A DNA stretch of 64,000 nt from Rhizobium sp. Root1212 (GTDB lineage: Bacteria > Pseudomonadota > Alphaproteobacteria > Rhizobiales > Rhizobiaceae): positions 102,054 to 166,053 of the forward strand of contig NZ_LMDA01000027.1 in the NCBI RefSeq assembly GCF_001424985.1, in the 5' to 3' direction. Shown here one piece after another: positions 38,240 through 46,713 of the stretch. The stretch's first letter is position 1; each line of letters starts with the position of its first letter. The notes below the pieces were generated by a model. The model searched no databases and was not told the DNA's origin. It saw nothing but the letters and a program-made list of their open reading frames with translations. The position numbers and the translations under genes were made by a program.

Positions 38240-39376
38240 ATGCAGCAAGATTGCGCCGCGCCCTTTGCTCCACCGTCCGATGAGGATGACCGCTATCTGC
38301 GCGATATTTTTCCGATCTGCCGCAGTGCCGGCATCACCCGGCTTGGCGACCTGACAGGTCTCGACCGGCTGGGCCTTCCCGCGGCCCAGGCCGTTCGTCC
38401 CGAGGCGCTGTCGGAAGTCACGTCGCTCGGGCGCGGGAAGACACTGAGGCAAGCGGCTGTCGGCGCCCTGATGGAATCCATGGAGCGGGTCTATGCCGAA
38501 GTCATCCCGCCGGCGCGTGTCTTCGTGGCGACTGCGGACGCGCTCGACCTTCCTCCTTATGTCTTCGACGCCTTGGCTCTGCCGCACCGGCGGCAGGACT
38601 GGCGCGGCATCGAGACGGCTTGGGTCCTCGGGCTCGATGTCGTCGGTGATGTCGCCATGCCCGTTCCGCTGGAACTGGTTCACACCTGCTACACCGAGCC
38701 GCCCTTGCCCTATGACGGCCTGTTTTATCGGACGACAACCGGCTTGGCCTGCCACAGCACGGCCATCGGCGCCTTCCGGCATGGCCTGTTCGAATGCCTC
38801 GAACGGGATGCCATGGCGCGGGCGTTTGCGACCCACGGCTTCTTCGACCGAATGCGGTTGTCGCCGGACCAGCTCGGCGACGATGTGGGAAAGCAGTTGG
38901 TGGCCGCGGCCGGGTGCGGGATCAAAGCCGCCTTCTGGGCGCCGCCGTCACCGGCGGGAATTCCTGTCGTCTGGTGCCAGACGATCGAAACCGGGGAGGA
39001 AGCCCCGCTGCTCGGCCTGCCGACGGAGGGATATGCCGCCGCGCCGACCTTTGAGCAGGCCGCCTCCGCCGCGCTACTCGAAGCGCTCGTCACGCGGGCG
39101 GCGGTGATTTCCGGCGTGCGTGACGATCTGACCGCCACCCATTATCGGCAAAACCAAAGGGAGATCATCGACAAGGCTCGACGGCTTATTATCGATCCCG
39201 CAACAGCTCCGCGAGACACACCGAAAGCTCCTGATTTGCGGAGCGTGAGGGATATCGTCGAATGCATCGCCTCCAGGCTTGGCCCTGTGATCGCCGTTCC
39301 CGTCGGCGCGGATGGAGGCATTCACTGCGTGCGTGCCGTACTTGCGGCGGGGCTCCCCTTTGTCACGGTGCGGTGA
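38240..39376 (+). CDS. YcaO-domain ATP-dependent cyclodehydratase/thioamidation enzyme (TfuA-associated type)
   Basis: 378 residues from the ATG at 38240; the ribosome site is poor and an upstream TTG (38183) inside the previous gene is possible. N-terminal ICRSAGITRLGDLTGLDRLGLPAAQAVRP is the usual opening of TfuA-linked YcaO proteins. ATP/Mg-binding acidic motifs are present: AALMESMERVYAE-type helix (near 72-84), GLFECLERDAMARAF (near 181), ALLEALVTRAAVISG (near 277). YcaO enzymes activate a backbone amide with ATP to form azolines or, with TfuA and a sulfur donor, thioamides. The TfuA gene follows by 6 bases. The C-terminus ends RAVLAAGLPFVTVR, without the proline-rich tail of azoline-forming YcaO. 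Confidence 0.92.
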   Translation: MQQDCAAPFAPPSDEDDRYLRDIFPICRSAGITRLGDLTGLDRLGLPAAQAVRPEALSEVTSLGRGKTLRQAAVGALMESMERVYAEVIPPARVFVATADALDLPPYVFDALALPHRRQDWRGIETAWVLGLDVVGDVAMPVPLELVHTCYTEPPLPYDGLFYRTTTGLACHSTAIGAFRHGLFECLERDAMARAFATHGFFDRMRLSPDQLGDDVGKQLVAAAGCGIKAAFWAPPSPAGIPVVWCQTIETGEEAPLLGLPTEGYAAAPTFEQAASAALLEALVTRAAVISGVRDDLTATHYRQNQREIIDKARRLIIDPATAPRDTPKAPDLRSVRDIVECIASRLGPVIAVPVGADGGIHCVRAVLAAGLPFVTVR

Positions 39377-39382
39377 GACGCG

Positions 39383-40129
39383 ATGACCGACAGTCAAGGC
39401 CCACTTCTCGTCTTCATCGGCCCGACCGTGCGGCTGGCGGATGCGCGCGGCATTCTCGACGCCATCTTCCTGCAGCCCGCGGGGCAGGGCGATATTCTCC
39501 TGGCGGCCCATGCCTTTCGGCCGCGGGCGATGCTGCTCATCGACGGTCAGTTCGAGCATCGGCCCGCGGTGCGTCACAAGGAGATCTTATGGGCGATGGC
39601 CCAGGGCATCGTCATGGTGGGCGCGGCCAGCATCGGGGCGCTGCGCGCGGCCGAGCTTGCACCGTTCGGCATGATCGGGGTCGGCCTGATCTATCGCTGG
39701 TATCGCCGCTGGCCGCTCGCCCCCGACGATGCCGTCGCGCTGCAGTCCGCGCCCGCCGAACTCGGCTTCATGCCTTTGAACGATACCCTGATCGACCTGC
39801 AGCGGACGTTCGCGGCACTGATGCGCCGCGGCCTCCTGTCACCGACGGAGCGTGCAGCGCTTGACGCCGCCGCCCGCGCAACCGATTTCCGACGCCGGAC
39901 CTTTGAAAATGCCTTTTCCACTGCCGGCTTTCCGGCCGGGATGGGCGCCCGCCTGCGCTCGCAGATCATCCGCCAAAAGGCTGCGGATGCCATGCAGGCT
40001 CTACGCCTTTTGCCTGAGATCGCAGCCCACCGGCAGGTCTCCGCGCCGCCGCAACGGCCGGTGACGAACACCATGCTGCGGGACCTGGAAGCCGCAAATA
40101 TTGACATTTCTTTAATAAGAAAATACTAA
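39383..40129 (+). CDS. TfuA-like protein, YcaO partner
   Basis: 248 residues, ATG at 39383, 6 bases after the YcaO stop. TfuA core visible: LLVFIGPTVRLADAR at the N-terminus, VRHKEILWAMAQGIVMVGAASIGALRAAELAPFGMIGVG at about 64-100, and YRRWPLAPDDAVALQ. Named after the trifolitoxin gene of Rhizobium; in archaea, TfuA with YcaO thioamidates methyl-CoM reductase, and in bacteria the pair makes thioamide RiPPs. Here it should act with the upstream YcaO. The C-terminal third (about 140-248) is helical and less conserved. Its base composition drops toward AT at the 3' end. Confidence 0.92.
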   Translation: MTDSQGPLLVFIGPTVRLADARGILDAIFLQPAGQGDILLAAHAFRPRAMLLIDGQFEHRPAVRHKEILWAMAQGIVMVGAASIGALRAAELAPFGMIGVGLIYRWYRRWPLAPDDAVALQSAPAELGFMPLNDTLIDLQRTFAALMRRGLLSPTERAALDAAARATDFRRRTFENAFSTAGFPAGMGARLRSQIIRQKAADAMQALRLLPEIAAHRQVSAPPQRPVTNTMLRDLEAANIDISLIRKY

Positions 40130-40174
40130 TGCAGGTTGCAGCTGCATGCCTCCATCTGGAAGAGATATTGTGCG

Positions 40175-41359
40175 ATGAGCCCGTATCTGAACGCAGCACC
40201 GGCGACAGCCGAAACCCGTCTCGGCACCCGGTTTTGGATTTATCCGCAGCCCCCCTTCATCCCCGGCTACGAACAGCCGGATCGCGTCTGGCTGAACATC
40301 CCGCGGGACGAGATTTCCGACGGGCCGAGCGATATCCTGATGTATGTCGCCGATCCGCTTTTCGACAAGCAGCCCTATGCGTCGGGCAGCCTGCCGCCCT
40401 TCACGGGGCCTTGTCATCCTCCCGTCCGCGCTGGCCCCGATCGTCATTTCGACTATCTCGATCCGCAATCGCGCTCGTATCTCGGCGTGCATGCCTATGC
40501 CTGCGTGCATTTCGTGCTCGATGTCTGGCACAGCTATCTGGAACGGCCGATTGCCTGGTTTTTCCGCGAAATCTATCCGCAGCTCGAAATCGTGCCACTG
40601 GTGGACTGGCAGAATGCACAGGCGGGTTACGGTTTTCTCGAGCTGGGCTATTCCGATATCGGCGGCACGCGCCGGCCCTATGCACTGAACTTCGACAGCA
40701 TCGCTCATGAGATGGGGCATCTTATCAGCCTGTCCGAAACCGGGCTCCCCGCAGGCCTTGCGCGCGGTGACGATTTCTTCGTCTTTTCCGAGGCGTTTTC
40801 GGATTGCGTGTCGCTGATCTCGTTCCTGCACTTCGATTCCGCCATCGACCGGCTGCTGCGTCGCACACGCGGCAATCTGCTTCTCTATAACGAACTCAAT
40901 CGCTTTGCCGAAACCAGCCCGGAAACGCAGATCCGTCTCGCCACGAATTTCCGCCGCATGTCCGAGGTGACGCGCGAGGTCCATGATCGCGCCTTGCCGT
41001 TCATCGGCGCGATTTTCGACAGCATCGTCGATGCCTACCACTTCAGGCTGGTGAAAAGCGGCCATGCGGAGGGCCGGCTTCTCGAGACCGATCTGCGCGA
41101 CCTGACCGCCGAGGACTTCGACCGGTTCCGCATGCTGACCGCGGATGCCTTTTCCAGTGATCCGCTGGCGTTCAAGCGGGCGCTGGTGACAGCGCGCGAC
41201 GAGATCGGCCGGGCGATGGCAAAGTCGCTCAGAATGCTCGACCCCGATAATCTCAGCCTGGAATTTGCCGCCCGCGCGATCGTGAACGCCGCCCATGGGC
41301 ATGCGGCGGACCGGCTGAACGAAAACTTCATTTGGCGCGAAATCATCATTCCATCATGA
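40175..41359 (+). CDS. Zinc metalloprotease, HExxH gluzincin type
   Basis: 394 residues from the ATG at 40175; an in-frame TTG at 40136 is weaker. The zinc motif is in NFDSIAHEMGHLISLSE (HEMGH near residue 180). About 25-30 residues later FVFSEAFSDCVSLISF supplies the third ligand Glu in an EAFSD motif, like thermolysin-type NEAFSD. No clear signal peptide or propeptide, so a cytoplasmic enzyme is plausible. In this position, after YcaO and TfuA, the natural guess is a leader peptidase or processing protease for the modified product. That is inference; no exact family is recognised. Confidence 0.85.
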   Translation: MSPYLNAAPATAETRLGTRFWIYPQPPFIPGYEQPDRVWLNIPRDEISDGPSDILMYVADPLFDKQPYASGSLPPFTGPCHPPVRAGPDRHFDYLDPQSRSYLGVHAYACVHFVLDVWHSYLERPIAWFFREIYPQLEIVPLVDWQNAQAGYGFLELGYSDIGGTRRPYALNFDSIAHEMGHLISLSETGLPAGLARGDDFFVFSEAFSDCVSLISFLHFDSAIDRLLRRTRGNLLLYNELNRFAETSPETQIRLATNFRRMSEVTREVHDRALPFIGAIFDSIVDAYHFRLVKSGHAEGRLLETDLRDLTAEDFDRFRMLTADAFSSDPLAFKRALVTARDEIGRAMAKSLRMLDPDNLSLEFAARAIVNAAHGHAADRLNENFIWREIIIPS

Positions 41360-41378
41360 ACCCTGAAAGGAAAAGACG

Positions 41379-41897
41379 ATGAGCAGCTGCAGCGGAAATC
41401 CCTATGTGGGCACGGATGACGAAGCCTTTAACCCCGGCGAGGTTCGTCTCTACGGACGCAGTCAGGTCGATACGGCCGGCGGCAAGAAAACCGGATCGTC
41501 CGGCCAGGTGGTCGCCGACGGCCGGATGATCCGGCTGAGCGCGGGCACCGGCTCTGTCGTCACCGATCTCAGGCAGGACACCGATATCGTCAGCGTCGGC
41601 ATCATCTACGGCTATGCCTATGAGGGCCATTGCTACAAGCTCGCCAAACCACGCATCATGTATCTGCCGGTTCTGCCGCAAGCCATAAAAGGCGGGGAGT
41701 GCGGTTGCGATTGCGGCTATGCGCCGGAGCTGGGCTATCTGGTCTGGTCGGTCGACAAGCTCGACCGCATCATTGCGCTCGACGTGCGCTCCGATGACGT
41801 AAAATCGCTGGTGCTGGAGGAAAACATGCCGGGAAATCGTTCGCCGCAGGCCTATGCTCAGGTCATGGTGCTCGCACCCCAGCGAAACCGCGAATAG
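41379..41897 (+). CDS. Unknown 172-residue protein with a C-x-C-x-C cluster, candidate substrate of the YcaO/TfuA cassette
   Basis: ATG at 41379 with AAAGGAAAAG upstream, 19 bases after the protease stop, so in the same operon. No known domain. The first half is beta-rich and polar. Residues 105-114 read GGECGCDCGY, three Cys in five residues after Gly-Gly, followed by a more hydrophobic segment (YAPELGYLVWSVDKLDRIIALDV). Other Cys at 4 and 85. The size is large for a RiPP precursor but small for an enzyme. It could be the modified protein, a carrier or recognition protein, or a structural partner of the protease. Confidence 0.75.
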   Translation: MSSCSGNPYVGTDDEAFNPGEVRLYGRSQVDTAGGKKTGSSGQVVADGRMIRLSAGTGSVVTDLRQDTDIVSVGIIYGYAYEGHCYKLAKPRIMYLPVLPQAIKGGECGCDCGYAPELGYLVWSVDKLDRIIALDVRSDDVKSLVLEENMPGNRSPQAYAQVMVLAPQRNRE

Positions 41898-42034
41898 CCG
41901 GTTTCTTTTGATTTATTAGAAATCGCTTCACAACAAGCGGCAATCGGCTATCGTTGTACTAACTGCCGGATTCGTTAAACTGAAGCGTATGAATGATGGC
42001 CTATTGCAACCCGATAAACCGCCAAGCTGAATAG

Positions 42035-42241
42035 ATGAGCCAAGAAGATAATTTTCCCGGAACCGCCAAATTTTTTTATAATATCGAACACAAAACAATG
42101 ACCATTCAGCTTGGAGGATTTGTCACCGTGCTCGGTCCGTTCGACAACGAAACCGAAGCGGCTGAAGCAGCTCATGAATTCTGCGTGGCCCGCTCGATTC
42201 CCGTCCCGGAACCCATAGGGCGTCCGCGCTCCGTCCACTAG
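42035..42241 (+). CDS. Small hypothetical protein
   Basis: 68 residues, ATG at 42035, ribosome site weak. Composition resembles real coding sequence: KFFYNIEHKTMTIQLGGFVTVLGPFDNETEAAEAAHEFCVARSIPVPEP. A beta strand pair followed by an EAAEAAHEF helix, as in many short SPOR- or DUF-type rhizobial proteins. It is 137 bases beyond the C-rich protein. It may be independent or the tail of that operon. Function unknown. Confidence 0.5.
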   Translation: MSQEDNFPGTAKFFYNIEHKTMTIQLGGFVTVLGPFDNETEAAEAAHEFCVARSIPVPEPIGRPRSVH

Positions 42242-42277
42242 GGCTCGCCACGTACAGGTGTTTGAGCGGTTTTTGTG

Positions 42278-43675
42278 CTACAGTACAAAATCGCCGACGG
42301 CGATCGTGGCAAGATTGTCGAGATGGATCGCAAAGTCGGTCGTCTTGTCGCCGTTCACGTCGCCGTAAACATAGATATCGCCATCCTGTTTGATGTAGCG
42401 AAGCTGGCCCGCGCTGCCGGTGAAGGCACCGCTTCCGATAAAGGAAAATGCCTGATTGCCACCCAGCACGCTGTTGGCGTCGATCTGGCTGAGATCGATC
42501 TTGTCCGTCTGGGCATGGTTGAAGTCGGCGATCGTATCGCGATCCGTTATCATATTCTTGGAATCCGCGACCGCAAGATAGACGAACTTGTCGGCTCCCA
42601 GGCCTCCAGCGAGGGTATCGGCGCCCGCGCCGCCAATCAGCGTATCATTGCCGGCGCCGCCGGATATTGCATCGAGTCCAACACCGCCCTTGAGCGTATC
42701 GTTGCCACCGTCGCCGTAGAGCTTGTCGTTGCCGTTGCGGGCATCGATAACGTCATTGCCGTTTCCGCCGCGCAAGCTGTTGGCGATGGCGCTGCCATAG
42801 AGCAGATCGGCGGCACCGGAACCGATCACGGATTCGAAGTTGAGGATCAGATCGCCCTGCGCGTCGCCGCCTGATGCGGAATTGACCGCAAGATCGATCT
42901 TAACCCGCAGATCGGAGGTGCTGTAATCCAGCGTATCGGTCCCGACGCCGCCGTCGAGGTAATCGCCGTCGGCGCCGCCGCGAATGGTATCGTTGCCGGC
43001 CAGACCCTGAATCTCGTTATAGGCGCCATTGCCAAGGAGTTTGTCATTGAATGCGGAGCCGGTGATATCTTCGACGCGCCGGAAGATATCTCCGGCGGCA
43101 CCGCCGCCGCCTTTTCCGGTCTCCAGATCGATGGTGACGGCAATGGCCACATTGGCATAGCTCACCAGATCCTGACCGGCGCCGCCGTCGATATTGTCGG
43201 CGCCTAGGCCGGCAAAGATAACGTCGTCGCCCGTGCCGGCCAGGATCGTCTTCTTGTCGCTGACGAGGCTGTTGTTCATGGTGATTATGTCGTCACCGGC
43301 ACCGCCATCGACATTGTCATTGCCGGCGCCGGTGTCGATGCGGTCGTCTCCCTGCTCGCCGTTCAGCGAGTCGTCGCCTGCGCCGCCGGAAATGACGTCG
43401 CTGCCATCGCCGCCCCAGAGATAATCGCCCCCGGCACCGCCGTCGATCTGGTCGGCACCGGCGCCGCCATAGATCGTGTCCCTGCCGGCATCGCCGATCA
43501 GCACATCGGAGCCGTCAAGCCCGGAAATGAGATCGTCGCCGATACCGCCGTAGATCTCGTCACGGAGATCGCCGCCGTTGAGCAGGTCGTTCCCGCCCAA
43601 GCCATAGATCTCGTGGCGCTCGTTCTTCGAAAGGACCGGGTTGTCGTCGCCGGACGTGCCCGTATATTTGGTCAT
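42278..43675 (-). CDS. RTX calcium-binding protein
   Basis: 465 residues from the ATG at 43675 (GAGGAG upstream); ATG 43693 lacks a ribosome site. More than half the protein is GGxGxDxUx nonapeptides (for example GGNDLLNGGD, GGAGADQIDGGAGGDYLWGG, GGNGNDVIDARNGNDKL), forming Ca-binding parallel beta-rolls in two blocks, separated by serralysin-like strands (GQDLVSYANVAIAVTIDLETG). The C-terminal module has DTIADFNHAQTDKIDLSQID and ends IAVGDFVL, a hydrophobic uncleaved type I secretion signal. No enzymatic domain is evident. Probable extracellular or cell-surface protein exported by an HlyB/D system such as that at 25-29 kb. Confidence 0.92.
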   Translation of the reverse strand: MTKYTGTSGDDNPVLSKNERHEIYGLGGNDLLNGGDLRDEIYGGIGDDLISGLDGSDVLIGDAGRDTIYGGAGADQIDGGAGGDYLWGGDGSDVISGGAGDDSLNGEQGDDRIDTGAGNDNVDGGAGDDIITMNNSLVSDKKTILAGTGDDVIFAGLGADNIDGGAGQDLVSYANVAIAVTIDLETGKGGGGAAGDIFRRVEDITGSAFNDKLLGNGAYNEIQGLAGNDTIRGGADGDYLDGGVGTDTLDYSTSDLRVKIDLAVNSASGGDAQGDLILNFESVIGSGAADLLYGSAIANSLRGGNGNDVIDARNGNDKLYGDGGNDTLKGGVGLDAISGGAGNDTLIGGAGADTLAGGLGADKFVYLAVADSKNMITDRDTIADFNHAQTDKIDLSQIDANSVLGGNQAFSFIGSGAFTGSAGQLRYIKQDGDIYVYGDVNGDKTTDFAIHLDNLATIAVGDFVL

Positions 43676-43870
43676 GACAAGCTCCTCAATCATAACGGCC
43701 GGACAGGGGTGGCTGGATCAGCAACAACCTCTCGGCGGGACAACCCGGTCGTTTACGATCAGCGTCACGGTGCGGAAAAAATGGAGATATACGCCATTCA
43801 TCGTGATTAAAATTGGATGATTTCTCAATTTATTCCGCAAGTTATACATAAAATACCGGTAATATGAAAA

Positions 43871-44206
43871 TCACTTGCTCACATGCGGACGGCCGGGCGC
43901 CGATCTCAAAAACAGGGCGCGGCGTCGACGGGCAAAGCTCATATGGGTGCGGTCGGCATGCACGACCGGCATTGCCGCTTCCTTGCATGCAGAGAGAAAG
44001 GCTTCGCGGGCGGCAGCGGCGGGCGTCTGCCTGTTCAAGGCGCTACGGCATTCGCAAATCGCCCGCCAGTGCTCCTCCCCGTATTTGATCGGCCATTCTT
44101 CCTCCAGGAAATCCAGGGCCTCGTAGATGCTTTCGAAAGTCCGGGGCAAACCATTTTGCATGATAACTTGCAGCGGAATGGCCCAATAAACATCACGGAT
44201 CATCAT
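43871..44206 (-). CDS. DUF982 family protein
   Basis: 111 residues, ATG at 44206 or 44203, with AAGGGGG upstream. DUF982 pattern: VYWAIPLQVIMQNGLPRTFESIYEALDFLEEEWPIKYGEEHWRAICECRSALNRQ, then AREAFLSACKEAAMPVV. These small proteins occur in large numbers in rhizobia and have no known function. The last 20 residues are basic and appear extra. Located between an RTX gene and a Hint-domain gene, both on the same strand. Confidence 0.82.
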   Translation of the reverse strand: MMIRDVYWAIPLQVIMQNGLPRTFESIYEALDFLEEEWPIKYGEEHWRAICECRSALNRQTPAAAAREAFLSACKEAAMPVVHADRTHMSFARRRRALFLRSAPGRPHVSK

Positions 44207-44357
44207 GTTCCCCCTTTCGACAAGAAGGCGCCCGCACGGCTCATGCCAGCCCTAGGCGCGCCTTGCGCGCCAAAGGATGCGCAAAGGACGCTCCAGTTCT
44301 TGCAATCTAGATCATCTGATCTGCGATCAAGCGCTTCCGCCTGGTCGCAGGGGTGCT

Positions 44358-45194
44358 CTAGCCGGCCAGTTGCTTGCCGCGCGTCGCGATGCGTTCCCAG
44401 GTTCCGACCGGCCGCTTCCGGTCGGGAAGAAAGCAATCCCGGCCCATACGCATGAGTTCCTTCAGATGCGTGCGCCCGGACATGGCCCCGACGGTGGCGG
44501 CATAGGGCTCCATGTCGCGATAGGCGTCCAGCGGGTAGCGGCGTGAGAACTCCGCGAAATTGGCGAAGTTTTCGTGGTTGCCGGCGGTGAGCAGGAAGGT
44601 TTCGGCCGGAGCACCGTCCGCGACGATCACGTCGTGCCGGTCGAGCAGGATGTGGTAATACTCAATGGTGTCAACGCCCGGCGGCAGCGCCGGCACGATC
44701 GAGGTTCCGTTCACAAGATCCATTGCCCTCGTCAGTGCCCCGTCGAGGAACAAGGCGTGGCCTGGCGAAACATAGAGATCCTTATGGGGCACGTTCTGCG
44801 CAAGGGCATGCCGGCGAATACGGATCGGCATGATGTTCTGGTGACGCGCCGGATTGCCCGGCCGGAAAAGCTGGCGGCCGATCCATTTTACGGGCCTTTG
44901 TTCGCCGCCTGCCGTGAGCACCATGTCACCGGCCCGCAGATTTTCGATCATGACCTCGCCGTCAGGGGTCCGGATGCAGGTATTGCGGAAGAAGCACATG
45001 GAGCCGGACCCGCCCGAGCCACCGCCGCCGCCTTTCTTCCACCACGGCGTTCCGAGTGCAGAGGCATTCCGTCCGGGTATAAGCATCGCCGCGGCGATGC
45101 CGAGGGCCGCGATCCTGGCACCCGCGGCCGCGCCGAGCCCCAGAAAGTGACGCCGCGCGCGGTTGAGTTTGGGAAATTCGTCTCCACCAGACAT
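44358..45194 (-). CDS. Tat-signal Hint-domain protein
   Basis: 278 residues, ATG at 45194 with AAGGAGA. The N-terminus has a twin-arginine signal: ARRHFLGLG followed by AAAGARIAALGIAAAML. After a Gly-rich linker (GGGGGSGGSG) comes a Hint domain, with MCFFRNTCIRTPDGEVMIENLRAGDMVLT (near 65-95, Cys at the splice position region), VKWIGRQLF, and SPGHALFLDG with the conserved His near 145. A YYHILLDRHDVIVADGAPAETFL block follows. Bacterial Hint proteins of this type (Hint_2) often end RTX adhesins; here it is nearly stand-alone. Autocleavage is possible. Confidence 0.87.
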   Translation of the reverse strand: MSGGDEFPKLNRARRHFLGLGAAAGARIAALGIAAAMLIPGRNASALGTPWWKKGGGGGSGGSGSMCFFRNTCIRTPDGEVMIENLRAGDMVLTAGGEQRPVKWIGRQLFRPGNPARHQNIMPIRIRRHALAQNVPHKDLYVSPGHALFLDGALTRAMDLVNGTSIVPALPPGVDTIEYYHILLDRHDVIVADGAPAETFLLTAGNHENFANFAEFSRRYPLDAYRDMEPYAATVGAMSGRTHLKELMRMGRDCFLPDRKRPVGTWERIATRGKQLAG

Positions 45195-45511
45195 GTCTTC
45201 TCCTTCGCAGGTATTCGAGCCGCACTTTAACCTGCATGCTGCGCCAATTCGCCGGGTGGGACTATCTGCAAAAATGGTTGTGCTGAGCCCGCCTCTCGCG
45301 CTAAAAAAGACTAGAACTTGGTACTAGGCTCATCCTTTTGTGGGAGCCGGATGAGGCATTTTCCAAAAGACTGCGGATTGCTCATTGCCTTTGCGTCCGC
45401 CTTATACGGCCGGGCCGAAGCGGGAACCGGCATACCACCCCATTTTAGGGGTGTAAGCTGCCGCGACATCTCTTAGAGTTGCATTTCCTCGAGCAGGTCA
45501 AAGGAGTTGTT
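45195..45511. promoter_or_regulatory. Divergent intergenic region with repeated ACTAG
   Basis: ACTAG at 45310-45314 and 45323-45327 (13-bp spacing), then an inverted repeat CTCATCC / GGATGAG (45329-45335 and 45349-45355). Possible regulator sites between the Hint gene and the small gene at 45512. Confidence 0.35.
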
Positions 45512-45670
45512 TTGAGCGAGATAAAGATCGTCATCAAGAAATATCAGGGCGTATGGGTGGCCTCGATATTCCACGACGAAACCACCGAGCACCATGGGTT
45601 TCGCACGAAGGAAGAGGCGGAAGACTATGGCCGCAGGCGAACGCAGGAATTGAAGAGCGAATCTCGCTGA
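45512..45670 (+). CDS. Small hypothetical protein, TTG start
   Basis: 52 residues. The start is decided by AAGGAG at 45501-45506, 5 bases before the in-frame TTG at 45512; there is no ATG. Sequence MSEIKIVIKKYQGVWVASIF... with HHGFRTKEEAEDYGRRRTQ: two strands and an amphipathic helix, like short proteins in rhizobia that pair a KYxGxWxA strand with an EAxxYA helix. Function unknown. Confidence 0.55.
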   Translation: MSEIKIVIKKYQGVWVASIFHDETTEHHGFRTKEEAEDYGRRRTQELKSESR

Positions 45671-46094
45671 CGCTGCCGCATGCGGTGAGCTTGCCGCGCG
45701 GCCGGGCCGCCTGGCCCTGACGGGGGTCTGCCAGCTTTGAAAGCCGGCAGCGGTTCGGTTCTGCGCCTACATATTTCCTGACACGGCTGACCCAATCGGG
45801 CGTCCTAGGACCTAGCTCTTTTCCGCCTCGATAAATCTCCGGCGAGACCCCAAAGGATGTAAAGCGGGCCGACATTCCTAAACCGTGCGGCAAACGTTCG
45901 GCAATCGTTCAAATTTTATTTAGATAATTCTAATTCTCTAACCGTCGCCACACCGGTCATTTGCCTGATGCGCGACTGGGGGACTAGCTCTTTTGGGCTA
46001 GTTGACCGGCGCAGATCAAAGGCGGAGCATCACCTGATAAAGCAGGAACGCGGCGCAACAGGCCCGCGACCGCAAACCGTGAGAGGATTGCGTG
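45671..46094. promoter_or_regulatory. 424-bp intergenic region with CTAG-containing repeats
   Basis: CTAGCTCTTTT occurs at 45812-45822 and 45984-45994. The first is preceded by CCTAGGACCTAG. The second is part of a perfect inverted repeat ACTAGC / GCTAGT (45983-45988, 45997-46002). No gene seen. It likely carries the promoter of the gene at 46095. Confidence 0.35.
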
Positions 46095-46310
46095 ATGGTG
46101 ATTGCTGCTTATCTGTATTTTTTCGTGACGCTGTTTTTTCTGTCGATGACATATCTTGAAGGGGAAGGGCGCAACGCATCGTGGACGGCTGCAAGGGTTG
46201 CGGGTTTGGCGCTTTGCGTGACGTGGCCGGCGCTGATCCTGTTCGTCGCTGTTGTGGTCGAGATGGAAAGCAGGCCGCCTCCGACGTTCCAGTTCTACCG
46301 CGAAGGTTAG
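46095..46310 (+). CDS. Small two-helix membrane protein
   Basis: 71 residues from the ATG at 46095 (GAGAGGA upstream; GTG 46092 also in frame). Two hydrophobic helices: IAAYLYFFVTLFFLSMTYL (about 3-21) and VAGLALCVTWPALILFVAVVV (about 35-56), with a short polar C-terminus. No family recognised. Likely an inner-membrane protein. It is 403 bases before the large RTX gene. Confidence 0.6.
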   Translation: MVIAAYLYFFVTLFFLSMTYLEGEGRNASWTAARVAGLALCVTWPALILFVAVVVEMESRPPPTFQFYREG

Positions 46311-46713
46311 TCGGAACGATCTCTTCTGTTCGCTCCCATCACGTTGGTAATGCCCGCTTTCCGTCGCACCACATCGAAAACCACCCCTTTGGCCTGAACC
46401 GCGTTGTGTTGCCGCGTCCTCCAAACGGGGCAGGGAGCATGAATCAATCACGAACGCTATGTGCACGTGCATGAACTTACCGGGAACGGCTCGCGGCCAG
46501 GCGGTATGCGATCAGATAACGGTTTCCCGATCCAACGTCCGCAATAAGGCGTAGCTTCGCTACGCTTCCAGCGATGCCAGGCGTATGAGGCGCACTTCAA
46601 GACACCCTAATGTTCGCCTTGAGCACCTTATATCCGCGTTCTAGAAATTTTGGCCGACATTTGTTCTGTCGTTTTTTGCCGGTCATGTTCTCTATTACCA
46701 GGAGGTGGGCGAT
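46311..46713. other. Intergenic region before the RTX-VWA gene, with a perfect stem-loop
   Basis: No gene seen. GCGTAGC / GCTACGC (46549-46555, 46559-46565) with a TTC loop is a perfect 7-bp hairpin without a T-run. AGGAGG at 46700-46705 is the ribosome site of the next gene. Confidence 0.45.
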
